From Sphingobium sp. SCG-1 (lineage in GTDB: Bacteria > Pseudomonadota > Alphaproteobacteria > Sphingomonadales > Sphingomonadaceae), in assembly GCF_002953135.1 (NCBI RefSeq), contig NZ_CP026372.1, positions 4,059,001 through 4,123,000 on the forward strand: 64,000 nucleotides of DNA, given 5' to 3'. Below are positions 1 to 7,597 of this stretch, one piece after another. The translations under genes and the position numbers were made by a program. Position 1 is the stretch's first letter; each line of letters opens with the position of its first letter. The notes beneath the pieces were generated by a model. It did not search any database. It was given only the letters and a program-made list of their open reading frames with translations, and was not told where the DNA came from.

Positions 1-143
1 ATCGCTACCTGATCGAGTCGATCCGCCGCTTTCCCGATATGGCCAGGTTCGAGGACATGATCCGCGCGGCAGGCTTTACCCAGACGAAGGTGGAGCCGAT
101 CCTGGGCGGACTCGTCGCCATCCACAGCGGCTGGAAGGCGTAA
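1..143 (+). CDS. ubiE: Ubiquinone/menaquinone methyltransferase UbiE, C-terminal end (partial)
   Basis: Only the last 46 codons are in the window, read in the third frame and ending at TAA 141-143. The translated end runs RYLIESIRRFPDMARFEDMI and finishes GGLVAIHSGWKA, which matches the conserved C-terminus of UbiE/COQ5 C-methyltransferases (YLxxSIRRFPdq...F..M...AGF...gGivaiHsGwK). The enzyme C-methylates the benzoquinol ring during ubiquinone synthesis. It lies 7 nt before ubiB, and a ubiE-ubiB-coaBC-dut order is usual in sphingomonads. The start is outside the window, so the length cannot be judged. Confidence 0.9.
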   Translation, partial: RYLIESIRRFPDMARFEDMIRAAGFTQTKVEPILGGLVAIHSGWKA

Positions 144-150
144 TCGCCCG

Positions 151-1692
151 GTGACGTCGCACGTTACGCACCTCTGGCGTCTCCTCAAATGGGGGCGGAC
201 GCTTGCGCGCCATGGTGCCCTCCGCGGCATTGAGCGCGATCCGCTGACGCCTGCCGCCGTCCGCAGGCTGGCGCGCGTGGCGCGGCTTGGTGCCCGCGTG
301 CCGAAACAGCCGCGCTATGCCGACGCATTCCAGGCCATCGGCCCCGCAGCGATCAAGCTGGGGCAAACGCTGGCGACGCGACCCGATCTTGTCGGAGAGG
401 AAGCGGCGCGGGACTTGCTGCGCCTGCAGGACGCCCTGCCCCCCGTCCCCTTCGCGCAGATCCGCCGACAGATCGAGCAGAGCTTCGGCCGTCCGCTGGA
501 GGCGCTTTACAGCCAGTTCGATGAAGCCCCTGTGGGCGCGGCCTCCATCGCACAGGTCCATCGCGCTACTACGATCGAGGGCCGTGACGTAGCGGTGAAG
601 GTGCTGCGTCCCGGCGTCATCGATCAGCTCAATCGCGATATCCAGACCTATGAATGGGCCGCCGCGCATCTGGAGCAGATTGGCGGCGAAGTCGCGCGCC
701 TGCGGCCTCGCCTGATCATCGCGAACTTCAAACGCTGGACCGCGCGCGAACTGGACTTGCGGCGTGAAGCAGCATCCTCGTCCGAACTGGCCGAGGCGAT
801 GCAGGCCGAGCCGGGTTACACCATTCCGCAGATCGACTGGGATCGCACGTCCGGGCGTGTCCTGACGATGGAATGGATCGACGGCATCAAGATCGCGCAA
901 CGCGACGCCATCGTCGCGGCGGGGCACGACCCGAAGATACTGGCGGCGCGACTGGTGAATGCCTTCCTGCGGCAGGCGATTGCCGAAGGCTTCTTCCACG
1001 CCGACATGCATCAGGGCAATTTGTTCGTGCGGAGAAATGGCGATATCGTCGCCATCGACTTCGGCATCATGGGCCGGATCGACCGCCGCGCACGGACGTG
1101 GCTGGCGGAAATTCTCTACGGCCTCATCACCGGCAATTACCGACGGGTCGCGGAAATTCATTTTGAGGCGCAATATGTGCCCGCGCATCACGACGTTGCC
1201 GAATTTGCGACGGCGCTAAGAGCGGTGGGCGAGCCGATGCGCGGCAAGCCTGCGCGGGAACTCTCGGTCGGCGGGATGCTCGACGGGCTGTTCGCGATCA
1301 CCCGCGACTTCGACATGCAGACACAGCCGCATCTGCTGCTCCTGCAAAAGACGATGGTGATGGTGGAGGGCGTCGCGACCACTCTCGATCCCGATATCAA
1401 TATGTGGGAGACAAGCGGCCCCTATGTGAAGGAATGGCTGCGGTCGGAACTTGGCCCTGAAGCCAAGGCCGCCGACACGCTGATCGAGAACTGGCGCACG
1501 TTGCAGCGCCTGCCCGATCTCGTCCGCCGGATCGAGGAACGCTACCCCCCGCGCGGGGCAGCGCCACCCCCGCCGCCGCTCCCGGTCGTCAAGCTGATCG
1601 GCGTCGGCTCGGGGTGGAAATATGCCCTAGTGGCAGTGGTTGCCGCGGTGGCTGGAGCGGCAGGCGCTGCCCTGCTAATGACGGTGGCATGA
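151..1692 (+). CDS. ubiB: UbiB, ABC1/ADCK-type atypical kinase for ubiquinone biosynthesis
   Basis: A 513-residue membrane-associated ATPase/kinase-like protein needed for ubiquinone synthesis. The family signature IKLGQ is at 68-72, the ATP-lysine is in VAVKVL (K150), the catalytic loop HADMHQGN is at 283-290 and the metal-binding DFG is at 303-305. A hydrophobic helix at about 487-513 anchors the C-terminus, as in other UbiB proteins. It starts with GTG, directly after ubiE. Its stop overlaps the coaBC start in an ATGA arrangement, which suggests translational coupling. The older name '2-polyprenylphenol 6-hydroxylase' is not supported as an enzymatic activity of this protein. Confidence 0.95.
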   Translation: MTSHVTHLWRLLKWGRTLARHGALRGIERDPLTPAAVRRLARVARLGARVPKQPRYADAFQAIGPAAIKLGQTLATRPDLVGEEAARDLLRLQDALPPVPFAQIRRQIEQSFGRPLEALYSQFDEAPVGAASIAQVHRATTIEGRDVAVKVLRPGVIDQLNRDIQTYEWAAAHLEQIGGEVARLRPRLIIANFKRWTARELDLRREAASSSELAEAMQAEPGYTIPQIDWDRTSGRVLTMEWIDGIKIAQRDAIVAAGHDPKILAARLVNAFLRQAIAEGFFHADMHQGNLFVRRNGDIVAIDFGIMGRIDRRARTWLAEILYGLITGNYRRVAEIHFEAQYVPAHHDVAEFATALRAVGEPMRGKPARELSVGGMLDGLFAITRDFDMQTQPHLLLLQKTMVMVEGVATTLDPDINMWETSGPYVKEWLRSELGPEAKAADTLIENWRTLQRLPDLVRRIEERYPPRGAAPPPPPLPVVKLIGVGSGWKYALVAVVAAVAGAAGAALLMTVA

Positions 1693-2906
1693 GCGGCAAG
1701 CGCATCCTCCTGATCGTCAGCGGCGGCATTGCCGCGTACAAGTCGCTGGAACTGGTGCGGCTGTTGCGGCGGGAAGACGTTGCGGTGCGCGCCGTGATGA
1801 CGGAAAGCGCAAAGGAATTCGTGACGCCGTTGTCGCTCGGGGTTCTCACCGAGGATCATGTCTATGGCAATATGTTCGACCTTAAGGAAGAGAGCGAGAT
1901 CGGGCATATTCAGTTGAGCCGTGAGGCGGACCTGATCGTGATCTGCCCCGCGACGGCGAACATGATGGCAAAGATGGCGGCGGGCATTGCCGGCGATCTG
2001 GCGACCACGATCCTGCTCGCCACCGACAAGCCCGTGCTGGCGGTCCCTGCGATGAATGTGCGGATGTGGCATCATGTCGCGACTCAGCGGAATATTGCGC
2101 AACTGCGCGCCGACGGCATCCATGTGATGGAGCCGGACAGTGGCGGCATGGCCTGCGGCGAATGGGGCAAGGGGCGATTGCCCGAACCGGAAATGGTCGC
2201 GGCGGAAATACGGCAGATGCTGGCATCACCGCTCGCGATCGACAGCTTGCCCACAGGCGGCGCGTTGCAGGGCAAGCACGTCCTCGTCACCGCCGGTCCG
2301 ACGCATGAGCCGATCGACCCCGTCCGCTACATCGCCAATCGGTCATCGGGTAAGCAGGGCTTCGCCATTGCCCGCGCCGCCGCTGATGCCGGCGCGCGCG
2401 TGACGCTGGTGAGTGGCCCGGTATCCCTGCCGACCCCGCGCGGCGTGACGCGGGTCGATGTGGAGACCGCGCGCGAGATGGCGGCAGCGGTCGAGAGCGC
2501 TCTGCCTGCCGATATCGCGTTCATGGTCGCCGCCGTTGCCGACTGGAGAACAGCCGACGAAGCCGCGCAGAAGATCAAGAAGAATGGCGCGGCTCCTGCC
2601 TCGCTGTCGCTTATCGAAAATCCGGACATATTGGCGACTTTGGGCAAACATGCGCAGCGGCCGAAGTTGCTGATCGGCTTTGCGGCGGAAACCGAGAATG
2701 TCGGCGAACATGCAGCCACGAAACTGGCGCGCAAGGGGGCTGACTGGATCGTCGCCAACGACGTTTCGGGCGACGTGATGGGCGGCGACGCGAACAGTGT
2801 GCAGATCGTCACCGCGCAGGGCACCGAAAGCTGGGATCGCCTGCCCAAGGATGCCGTCGCCAACCGTCTGATCGAGAAAGCCGTCCATGTCCTTGCCGCC
2901 GATTGA
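1689..2906 (+). CDS. coaBC: Bifunctional phosphopantothenoylcysteine decarboxylase/synthetase CoaBC
   Basis: 405 residues that make 4'-phosphopantetheine for coenzyme A. The N-terminal CoaC half is a flavoprotein beginning RILLIVSGGIAAYK, with the PAMNVRMW motif and the catalytic-cysteine motif ACGEWGKGRLPEP. The C-terminal CoaB half has the NRSSGKQG nucleotide loop and a KIKKN motif. An open frame continues upstream inside ubiB, but the ATG overlapping the ubiB stop (ATGA) gives the canonical N-terminus MSGKRILLIVSGG, so I use it. The 3' end overlaps dut by 20 nt. Confidence 0.95.
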   Translation: MSGKRILLIVSGGIAAYKSLELVRLLRREDVAVRAVMTESAKEFVTPLSLGVLTEDHVYGNMFDLKEESEIGHIQLSREADLIVICPATANMMAKMAAGIAGDLATTILLATDKPVLAVPAMNVRMWHHVATQRNIAQLRADGIHVMEPDSGGMACGEWGKGRLPEPEMVAAEIRQMLASPLAIDSLPTGGALQGKHVLVTAGPTHEPIDPVRYIANRSSGKQGFAIARAAADAGARVTLVSGPVSLPTPRGVTRVDVETAREMAAAVESALPADIAFMVAAVADWRTADEAAQKIKKNGAAPASLSLIENPDILATLGKHAQRPKLLIGFAAETENVGEHAATKLARKGADWIVANDVSGDVMGGDANSVQIVTAQGTESWDRLPKDAVANRLIEKAVHVLAAD

Positions 2907-3345
2907 TATTGCCTTGAAGCGCCTGTCGCACGGCGCGGACTTGCCGCTGCCTGCCTATGCGACGGAGGGGGCTGCGGGCATGGACATTGTTGCGGCGGAG
3001 GAACTCGATCTTGCGCCTGGCGCGCGGCACGCGGTCGCAACCGGCTTCGCGATCGCAATTCCTGATGGTTATGAAGTGCAGGTCCGCCCGCGCTCCGGCT
3101 TGGCGCTCAAGCACGGCGTCACAGTGCCCAATACGCCCGGCACGATCGACAGCGACTATCGCGGCGAAGTGAAGGTCATCATGATTAATCATGGCGACAC
3201 GCCGTTCCCGATCCGCAGGGGCGATCGTGTGGCGCAACTCGTCGTGGCGCCCGTCCAACAGGCGCGGTTCACAGAAGTCGTCGACCTAGACGAAACGGTG
3301 CGCGGCGCCGGAGGGTTCGGCTCGACGGGCGTGCTCAGCCGGTGA
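2887..3345 (+). CDS. dut: Deoxyuridine 5'-triphosphate nucleotidohydrolase (dUTPase)
   Basis: 152 residues, the normal length for a homotrimeric dUTPase, which hydrolyses dUTP to dUMP and keeps uracil out of DNA. All diagnostic motifs are present: AAGMDI near the N-terminus, PRSGLALKHGV, GTIDSDYRGE, RGDRVAQLVV and the C-terminal lid GGFGSTG. It starts inside the last codons of coaBC, so the two are probably translated together. The same window also encodes a uracil-DNA-binding UdgX fusion at 9840-11264, but nothing here ties the two functionally beyond uracil chemistry. Confidence 0.96.
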   Translation: MSLPPIDIALKRLSHGADLPLPAYATEGAAGMDIVAAEELDLAPGARHAVATGFAIAIPDGYEVQVRPRSGLALKHGVTVPNTPGTIDSDYRGEVKVIMINHGDTPFPIRRGDRVAQLVVAPVQQARFTEVVDLDETVRGAGGFGSTGVLSR

Positions 3346-3355
3346 GCCTGCGGCC

Positions 3356-4120
3356 ATGCTAGCCGACGCGCAGCTTGAGCGATATGCCCGGCATATCGTG
3401 CTGAAGGAAATCGGCGGCGCGGGTCAGGCACGGCTGCTCTCGGCGCATGTGGTGCTGGTCGGCGCAGGTGGCATCGGCAGTCCCGCGATCCAATATCTCG
3501 CAGCGGCCGGTGTCGGCACGCTTCGGGTGATCGACGACGACACGGTGGCGCTGTCCAACCTCCAGAGGCAAGTGCTGTACGGCACCGACGATATCGGCGC
3601 GTCGAAAGCGGAAACCGCCCGCACCGCTGTCGCCCGGCTTAATCCGGACATGCATGTCATCCCGATCCTTCAGCGTCTGGACACAAACAACGCCGGTATC
3701 CTGCTCCGTGACGCGGATGTCATCATCGACGGCAGCGACAGTTTCGAAACGCGCCTGGCCGTCGCCGACGCCGCACACCGCCTGCATATCCCGCTGGTCT
3801 CTGCCGCCGTGGGGCAATTCGAGGGCCAGCTTGCCGTCTATCGCGGCTGGGAAGCCGACAAGCCCTGCTATCAGTGCCTTGTGGGGGAAGACCCGGCGCG
3901 GCCCGACACCAATTGCGCCGAGCAAGGCGTGATAGGTGCGCTGACGGGCATGATGGGCAGTCTTGCCGCATTGGAAGCGATCCGCACGCTCGTGCCGTTT
4001 GGGGAGGATAGCGCAGGGAAACTTCTGATCGCCGATCTGCTCTCGCTTCGTTTTCGCACACTCGTGATGCCGAAAGACCCCGCCTGCCCGGCCTGCGCCA
4101 GAGCCGTATGCGAAGGCTGA
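3356..4120 (+). CDS. moeB: MoeB/ThiF/HesA-family E1-like adenylyltransferase
   Basis: 254 residues of the E1-like fold that adenylates the C-terminus of a small sulfur carrier (MoaD or ThiS). The Rossmann ATP loop GAGGIGSPAIQYLAAAGVG is near residue 38, followed by the VALSNLQRQ segment. Two CxxC pairs that hold structural zinc are visible (CYQC around residue 168 and CPAC near the end). There is no C-terminal rhodanese domain. MoeB and ThiF cannot be separated without the partner carrier, which is not in the window. It lies 10 nt after dut and overlaps the DsrE-like gene by 13 nt. Confidence 0.85.
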   Translation: MLADAQLERYARHIVLKEIGGAGQARLLSAHVVLVGAGGIGSPAIQYLAAAGVGTLRVIDDDTVALSNLQRQVLYGTDDIGASKAETARTAVARLNPDMHVIPILQRLDTNNAGILLRDADVIIDGSDSFETRLAVADAAHRLHIPLVSAAVGQFEGQLAVYRGWEADKPCYQCLVGEDPARPDTNCAEQGVIGALTGMMGSLAALEAIRTLVPFGEDSAGKLLIADLLSLRFRTLVMPKDPACPACARAVCEG

Positions 4121-4470
4121 AGATCGTTCTGCTGACTGCCGACCCTGAGCGCCTGCGCGGAGCGCTCGCTGCGGCGGCGGCGCATGTGGCGCTGGGCGGA
4201 GATGCCGATATCTTCCTTCAGATGGATGCTGCCGCACTTGTGTCCAGCACCCCTGCCCCGCGCGATGCCGCGCATACCGCAGCGGGAATGCCCACTCTCA
4301 CGGCATTGATGACGGAAGCACTGGCGCTGGGTGTAAAGCTGACCGCATGCCAGAGCGGACTCACCCTCACCGCCATCGACGCCCGATCGCTCGATCCACG
4401 CATTGCCATCAGTGGCACCGTCGCTTTCCTGCAAAGCGTTGGCGACACGGACCGGCTGCTGTTCGTCTAG
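4108..4470 (+). CDS. DsrE/DsrF-like family protein
   Basis: 120 residues with a DsrE-type alpha/beta pattern: KIVLLTADPERLRGAL at the start, then ADIFLQMDAAALV, a MPTLTALMTEALALGVKLTAC segment with one cysteine in the position used for sulfur relay in this family, and SGTVAFLQSV near the end. It overlaps moeB by 13 nt, so the pair is almost certainly co-translated, consistent with sulfur-transfer chemistry linked to the adenylyltransferase. Family assignment is by fold pattern; the substrate is unknown. Confidence 0.65.
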   Translation: MRRLKIVLLTADPERLRGALAAAAAHVALGGDADIFLQMDAAALVSSTPAPRDAAHTAAGMPTLTALMTEALALGVKLTACQSGLTLTAIDARSLDPRIAISGTVAFLQSVGDTDRLLFV

Positions 4471-4533
4471 ACAGTCGATGCAAAGCCTCTATAGCGAACC
4501 GCAAATGTGCAAGCGTAGCGGGGACTTCCGGGC

Positions 4534-6057
4534 ATGACCGTCACCATCACCCAAGCCGATCTGATCGAAAGCGTCGCCGACGCGCTCCAGTTCATCAGCT
4601 ACTATCACCCGATGGATTATATCCGGGCGCTGGGCGAAGCCTATGAGGCGGAACAATCCCCGGCGGCCAAGGACGCCATTGCCCAGATCCTGACCAACAG
4701 CCGCATGTGCGCCGAAGGCCATCGCCCGATCTGTCAGGACACCGGCATCATCAACATATTCGTCAAATGGGGCATGGACTGCCGCCTCGACGACACCAGC
4801 AAATCATTGCAGGAAATCGTCGATGAAGGCGTGCGCCGCGCCTATCTCCACCCGGAGAACAAGCTGCGCGCTTCCGTGCTTGCCGATCCCGCCTTCACGC
4901 GCCGCAATACCAAGGACAACACGCCCTCCGTCCTACATGTCGAGATGGTACCGGGATCGAAGGTCAGCATAGACGTCGCGGCAAAGGGCGGCGGCAGCGA
5001 GAACAAGTCCAAGTTCAAGATGATGAACCCCAGCGATTCCATCGTCGATTGGGTGCTGGAGATGATCCCGCAAATGGGCGCGGGCTGGTGCCCGCCCGGA
5101 ATGCTCGGCATCGGCATCGGCGGCACGGCGGAGCATTGCGTGTTGCTCGCCAAGAAGGCGCTGATGGACCCCATCGACATGGGGCAATTGAAGAAGCGCG
5201 GGCCGCAGAACGATATCGAAGCCATGCGCATCGAGATCTTCGACAAGGTGAATGCGCTGGGCATCGGCGCGCAGGGACTGGGCGGCCTCTCCACCATCCT
5301 CGATGTCAAAATCATGGACGCGCCCTGCCATGCTGCGGGCAAGCCGGTTGCGATGATCCCCAATTGCGCGGCCACCCGCCACGCACACTTCACGCTGGAC
5401 GGCAGCGGCCCTGCTTATCTCGAACAGCCAAAGCTCAGCGAATGGCCCGACGTCAACTGGACGCCGGACAAGGCCGCGATCCGCGTCGATCTCGACAATC
5501 TGACGCCGGAAGTCGTGCAAAGCTGGAAGCATGGCGACCGCCTACTGCTGAATGGCAAAATGCTGACCGGCCGCGACGCCGCACACAAGCGGATCAAGGA
5601 CATGCTCGACGCGGGTGAACCGCTACCGGTCGAGTTCAAGGACCGCGTCATCTATTATGTCGGCCCCGTAGATCCGGTGGGCGAGGAAGTCGTCGGCCCC
5701 GCCGGTCCCACCACCGCTACCCGCATGGATAAGTTCACGCGCATGATGCTGGAACAGGGTCTGCTTTCCATGGTCGGCAAAGCCGAGCGCGGGCCGATGG
5801 CGATCGAAGCCATCCGCGATCATAAGAGCGCCTATCTCATGGCAGTTGGCGGCGCGGCTTATCTGGTGGCCAAGGCCATCAAGGGTTCAAAAGTCGTGGG
5901 CTTCGCCGATCTCGGCATGGAAGCGATCTACGAGTTCGAAGTGCAGGACATGCCCGTGACGGTCGCAGTGGATAGCCAAGGCCAATCCGTCCACCATCTC
6001 GCCCCGCTGGTATGGCGGGAGAAAATCGCGAAGGAAAAGCTGCTCGAAGGCGTATGA
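4534..6057 (+). CDS. fumA: Fumarate hydratase class I (iron-sulfur)
   Basis: 507 residues, the single-chain class I fumarase/tartrate-dehydratase architecture with an N-terminal alpha domain (to about 285) and a C-terminal beta domain. It interconverts fumarate and malate in the TCA cycle using an oxygen-sensitive [4Fe-4S] cluster. Visible landmarks are RPICQDTGI with a cluster cysteine, GIGGTAEHCVLLAKKAL, KPVAMIPNCAATRH, and YVGPVDPVGEEVVGPAGPTTATRMD in the beta domain. The start ATG follows GGGGACTTCCGGGC. It stands alone after the DsrE-like gene with a 63-nt gap. Confidence 0.93.
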   Translation: MTVTITQADLIESVADALQFISYYHPMDYIRALGEAYEAEQSPAAKDAIAQILTNSRMCAEGHRPICQDTGIINIFVKWGMDCRLDDTSKSLQEIVDEGVRRAYLHPENKLRASVLADPAFTRRNTKDNTPSVLHVEMVPGSKVSIDVAAKGGGSENKSKFKMMNPSDSIVDWVLEMIPQMGAGWCPPGMLGIGIGGTAEHCVLLAKKALMDPIDMGQLKKRGPQNDIEAMRIEIFDKVNALGIGAQGLGGLSTILDVKIMDAPCHAAGKPVAMIPNCAATRHAHFTLDGSGPAYLEQPKLSEWPDVNWTPDKAAIRVDLDNLTPEVVQSWKHGDRLLLNGKMLTGRDAAHKRIKDMLDAGEPLPVEFKDRVIYYVGPVDPVGEEVVGPAGPTTATRMDKFTRMMLEQGLLSMVGKAERGPMAIEAIRDHKSAYLMAVGGAAYLVAKAIKGSKVVGFADLGMEAIYEFEVQDMPVTVAVDSQGQSVHHLAPLVWREKIAKEKLLEGV

Positions 6058-6083
6058 CCGGCTAGGGCAAGAGCCCTCCGGTG

Positions 6084-6110
6084 CGTACGATGCGCTTGCC
6101 GCATGGTACG
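6084..6110 (+). terminator. Possible hairpin terminator downstream of fumarase
   Basis: CGTAC-g-ATGCG pairs with CGCAT-g-GTACG around a 5-nt loop, 27 nt after the fumarase stop. A short T-rich stretch follows only after about 15 nt, so this is a weak intrinsic terminator candidate and could simply be a stem-loop in the leader of the next gene. Confidence 0.3.
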
Positions 6111-6153
6111 TTACATAAGCGATTTTTAACTGTATTAGCGTACGCAGTTCGAC

Positions 6154-7557
6154 ATGCAACATGCTGTACTCGCGAGCGACATTCACCAAACGATCAAGAA
6201 GGCTGCCAAACTTTCCGGTGACCTCGGAATCCGCACTCTCGACCTGCAGGCAGACATCGCGGAGCTTGCCGAACGAGTTACCGATCAAGCCCGCACTATT
6301 GAGTCGTTAGGGGCGGAAGCCGTCCAACTCGCACGGGGCGGAGCGGATGTCTCCAGCGCAGCCAATGATGCGCAGCGGCAGGCGAAGGCGGCTGGCACCG
6401 TGATCGATGATTCAAACAAGCAACTTGTCGATGCCACGGCGAACGTCGTTGACATGATCGAGCAGGTCAGCCGTATTCACGACAGTTTGGGCGGGTTCAA
6501 CGAAGCGCTGTCCACCGTCGCCCATGTCACTGGCGTCATTAGCGGCATTGCGAGCCAGACTAACCTGCTGGCTCTTAACGCCACTATTGAAGCGGCCAGA
6601 GCGGGCGATGCGGGCCGCGGCTTTGCCGTCGTCGCCAGCGAGGTGAAGAAACTTGCGCAAGAAACCGCAGCGGCCACGCAAACAATCGAAGTTTCGATCC
6701 GTGCTCTGACGAGCGAAGCCGACGGTATGCTCAGCCGCATAGGCCAAGGTGTCGAAACCGCGAAGTCTGCGCACAAAGGCACGCGGGACATCGAAGCTTT
6801 GGTCACACGCCTGAGCGCCCTGATGCGGGGACTCTCCGAGAACAGCGTTTCGGTCGCAACGCGTATTGGGTCAATGGTGGATTCGGTACGGGAAATCCAT
6901 ACGGGACTGGATGCACTGGCCGCCACCTCGTCGGACAATGCAGACGGCCTCCAAAGGCTGTCGGCACGACTGAGCAGTGTCAGCGACGACACCAATATCC
7001 TGCTTCAGTATCTGGCGGAAAGCGGCGTAGATATTCCGGACGCGCCTTATATCCGGTTCGGACTGAATGCCGCTGAAACCATAGGCGCAGCGATCGAGCA
7101 GGACATTGCAGAGGGTCGCCTCTCCCTGTCAGACGCGTTTACCGAGCATTACACGTTAGTGGGACCGGGCGAGCCGCAGCTTTTCTCCCATCCCATTCAG
7201 CCATGGATCACCGCCGCCGCTCGACCTTTCCAGGAAAAAGCGCGCAGTCTTCCAGGCTTTTTCGGTATGACCTGCACCGATCGCAACGCCTGGGGCGGTG
7301 TGGCGATGCCGGAACGCTCTTTGCCGCAGCGGGCGAACGATGAAGTGTGGAATTCAGAGCATGCACGCGCGGGACAAAAATTTTTCCAGGCTGACACGCG
7401 CGAGCAAGTGCTTACGACCGCTCCATTCTGCATCAAAGCCTATCGGCGTCCAATCACCGGCGGCGGCGTCATGCTGTTGAAGCAAGTCATTGCGTCCATT
7501 TACATCGGCGGCCGACACTGGGGTATTTTACAGGTGGCTTACGAGGACCAGGGCTAA
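6154..7557 (+). CDS. Soluble methyl-accepting chemotaxis protein with C-terminal sensor-like region
   Basis: 467 residues with no transmembrane segment. A coiled-coil signalling domain occupies about 1-290, with the conserved CheA/CheW-contacting hairpin tip around 129-170 (GIASQTNLLALNATIEAARA, then GRGFAVVASEVKKLA). About 290-467 looks like a PAS/Cache-type sensor, with VWNSEHARAG, CIKAYRRPITGGGVMLLK and IYIGGRHWGILQVAY. That pattern recurs in cytoplasmic MCPs of alphaproteobacteria, from memory. The signalling domain therefore comes first and the sensor last. No che or flagellar genes are nearby. It may report a cytoplasmic metabolite or redox signal. Confidence 0.85.
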   Translation: MQHAVLASDIHQTIKKAAKLSGDLGIRTLDLQADIAELAERVTDQARTIESLGAEAVQLARGGADVSSAANDAQRQAKAAGTVIDDSNKQLVDATANVVDMIEQVSRIHDSLGGFNEALSTVAHVTGVISGIASQTNLLALNATIEAARAGDAGRGFAVVASEVKKLAQETAAATQTIEVSIRALTSEADGMLSRIGQGVETAKSAHKGTRDIEALVTRLSALMRGLSENSVSVATRIGSMVDSVREIHTGLDALAATSSDNADGLQRLSARLSSVSDDTNILLQYLAESGVDIPDAPYIRFGLNAAETIGAAIEQDIAEGRLSLSDAFTEHYTLVGPGEPQLFSHPIQPWITAAARPFQEKARSLPGFFGMTCTDRNAWGGVAMPERSLPQRANDEVWNSEHARAGQKFFQADTREQVLTTAPFCIKAYRRPITGGGVMLLKQVIASIYIGGRHWGILQVAYEDQG

Positions 7558-7562
7558 AACTC

Positions 7563-7597
7563 TCGACAGCCGGGTATAAAGAACATATAAAGAACGA
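7563..7597 (+). promoter_or_regulatory. SOS-type promoter: LexA box overlapping the -10 of a leaderless gene
   Basis: GAAC at 7581-7584 and GAAC at 7592-7595 are separated by exactly 7 nt, the reverse complement form of the alphaproteobacterial LexA site GTTC-N7-GTTC. The spacer holds TATAAA at 7586-7591. A TCGACA at 7563-7568 (one mismatch to TTGACA) lies 17 bp upstream of it. Six bases separate TATAAA from the ATG at 7598, and there is no Shine-Dalgarno, so transcription may start at the A of the ATG. LexA bound here would cover the -10. The box alone would occur by chance about twice in a window this size; its position is what makes it convincing. Confidence 0.7.
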
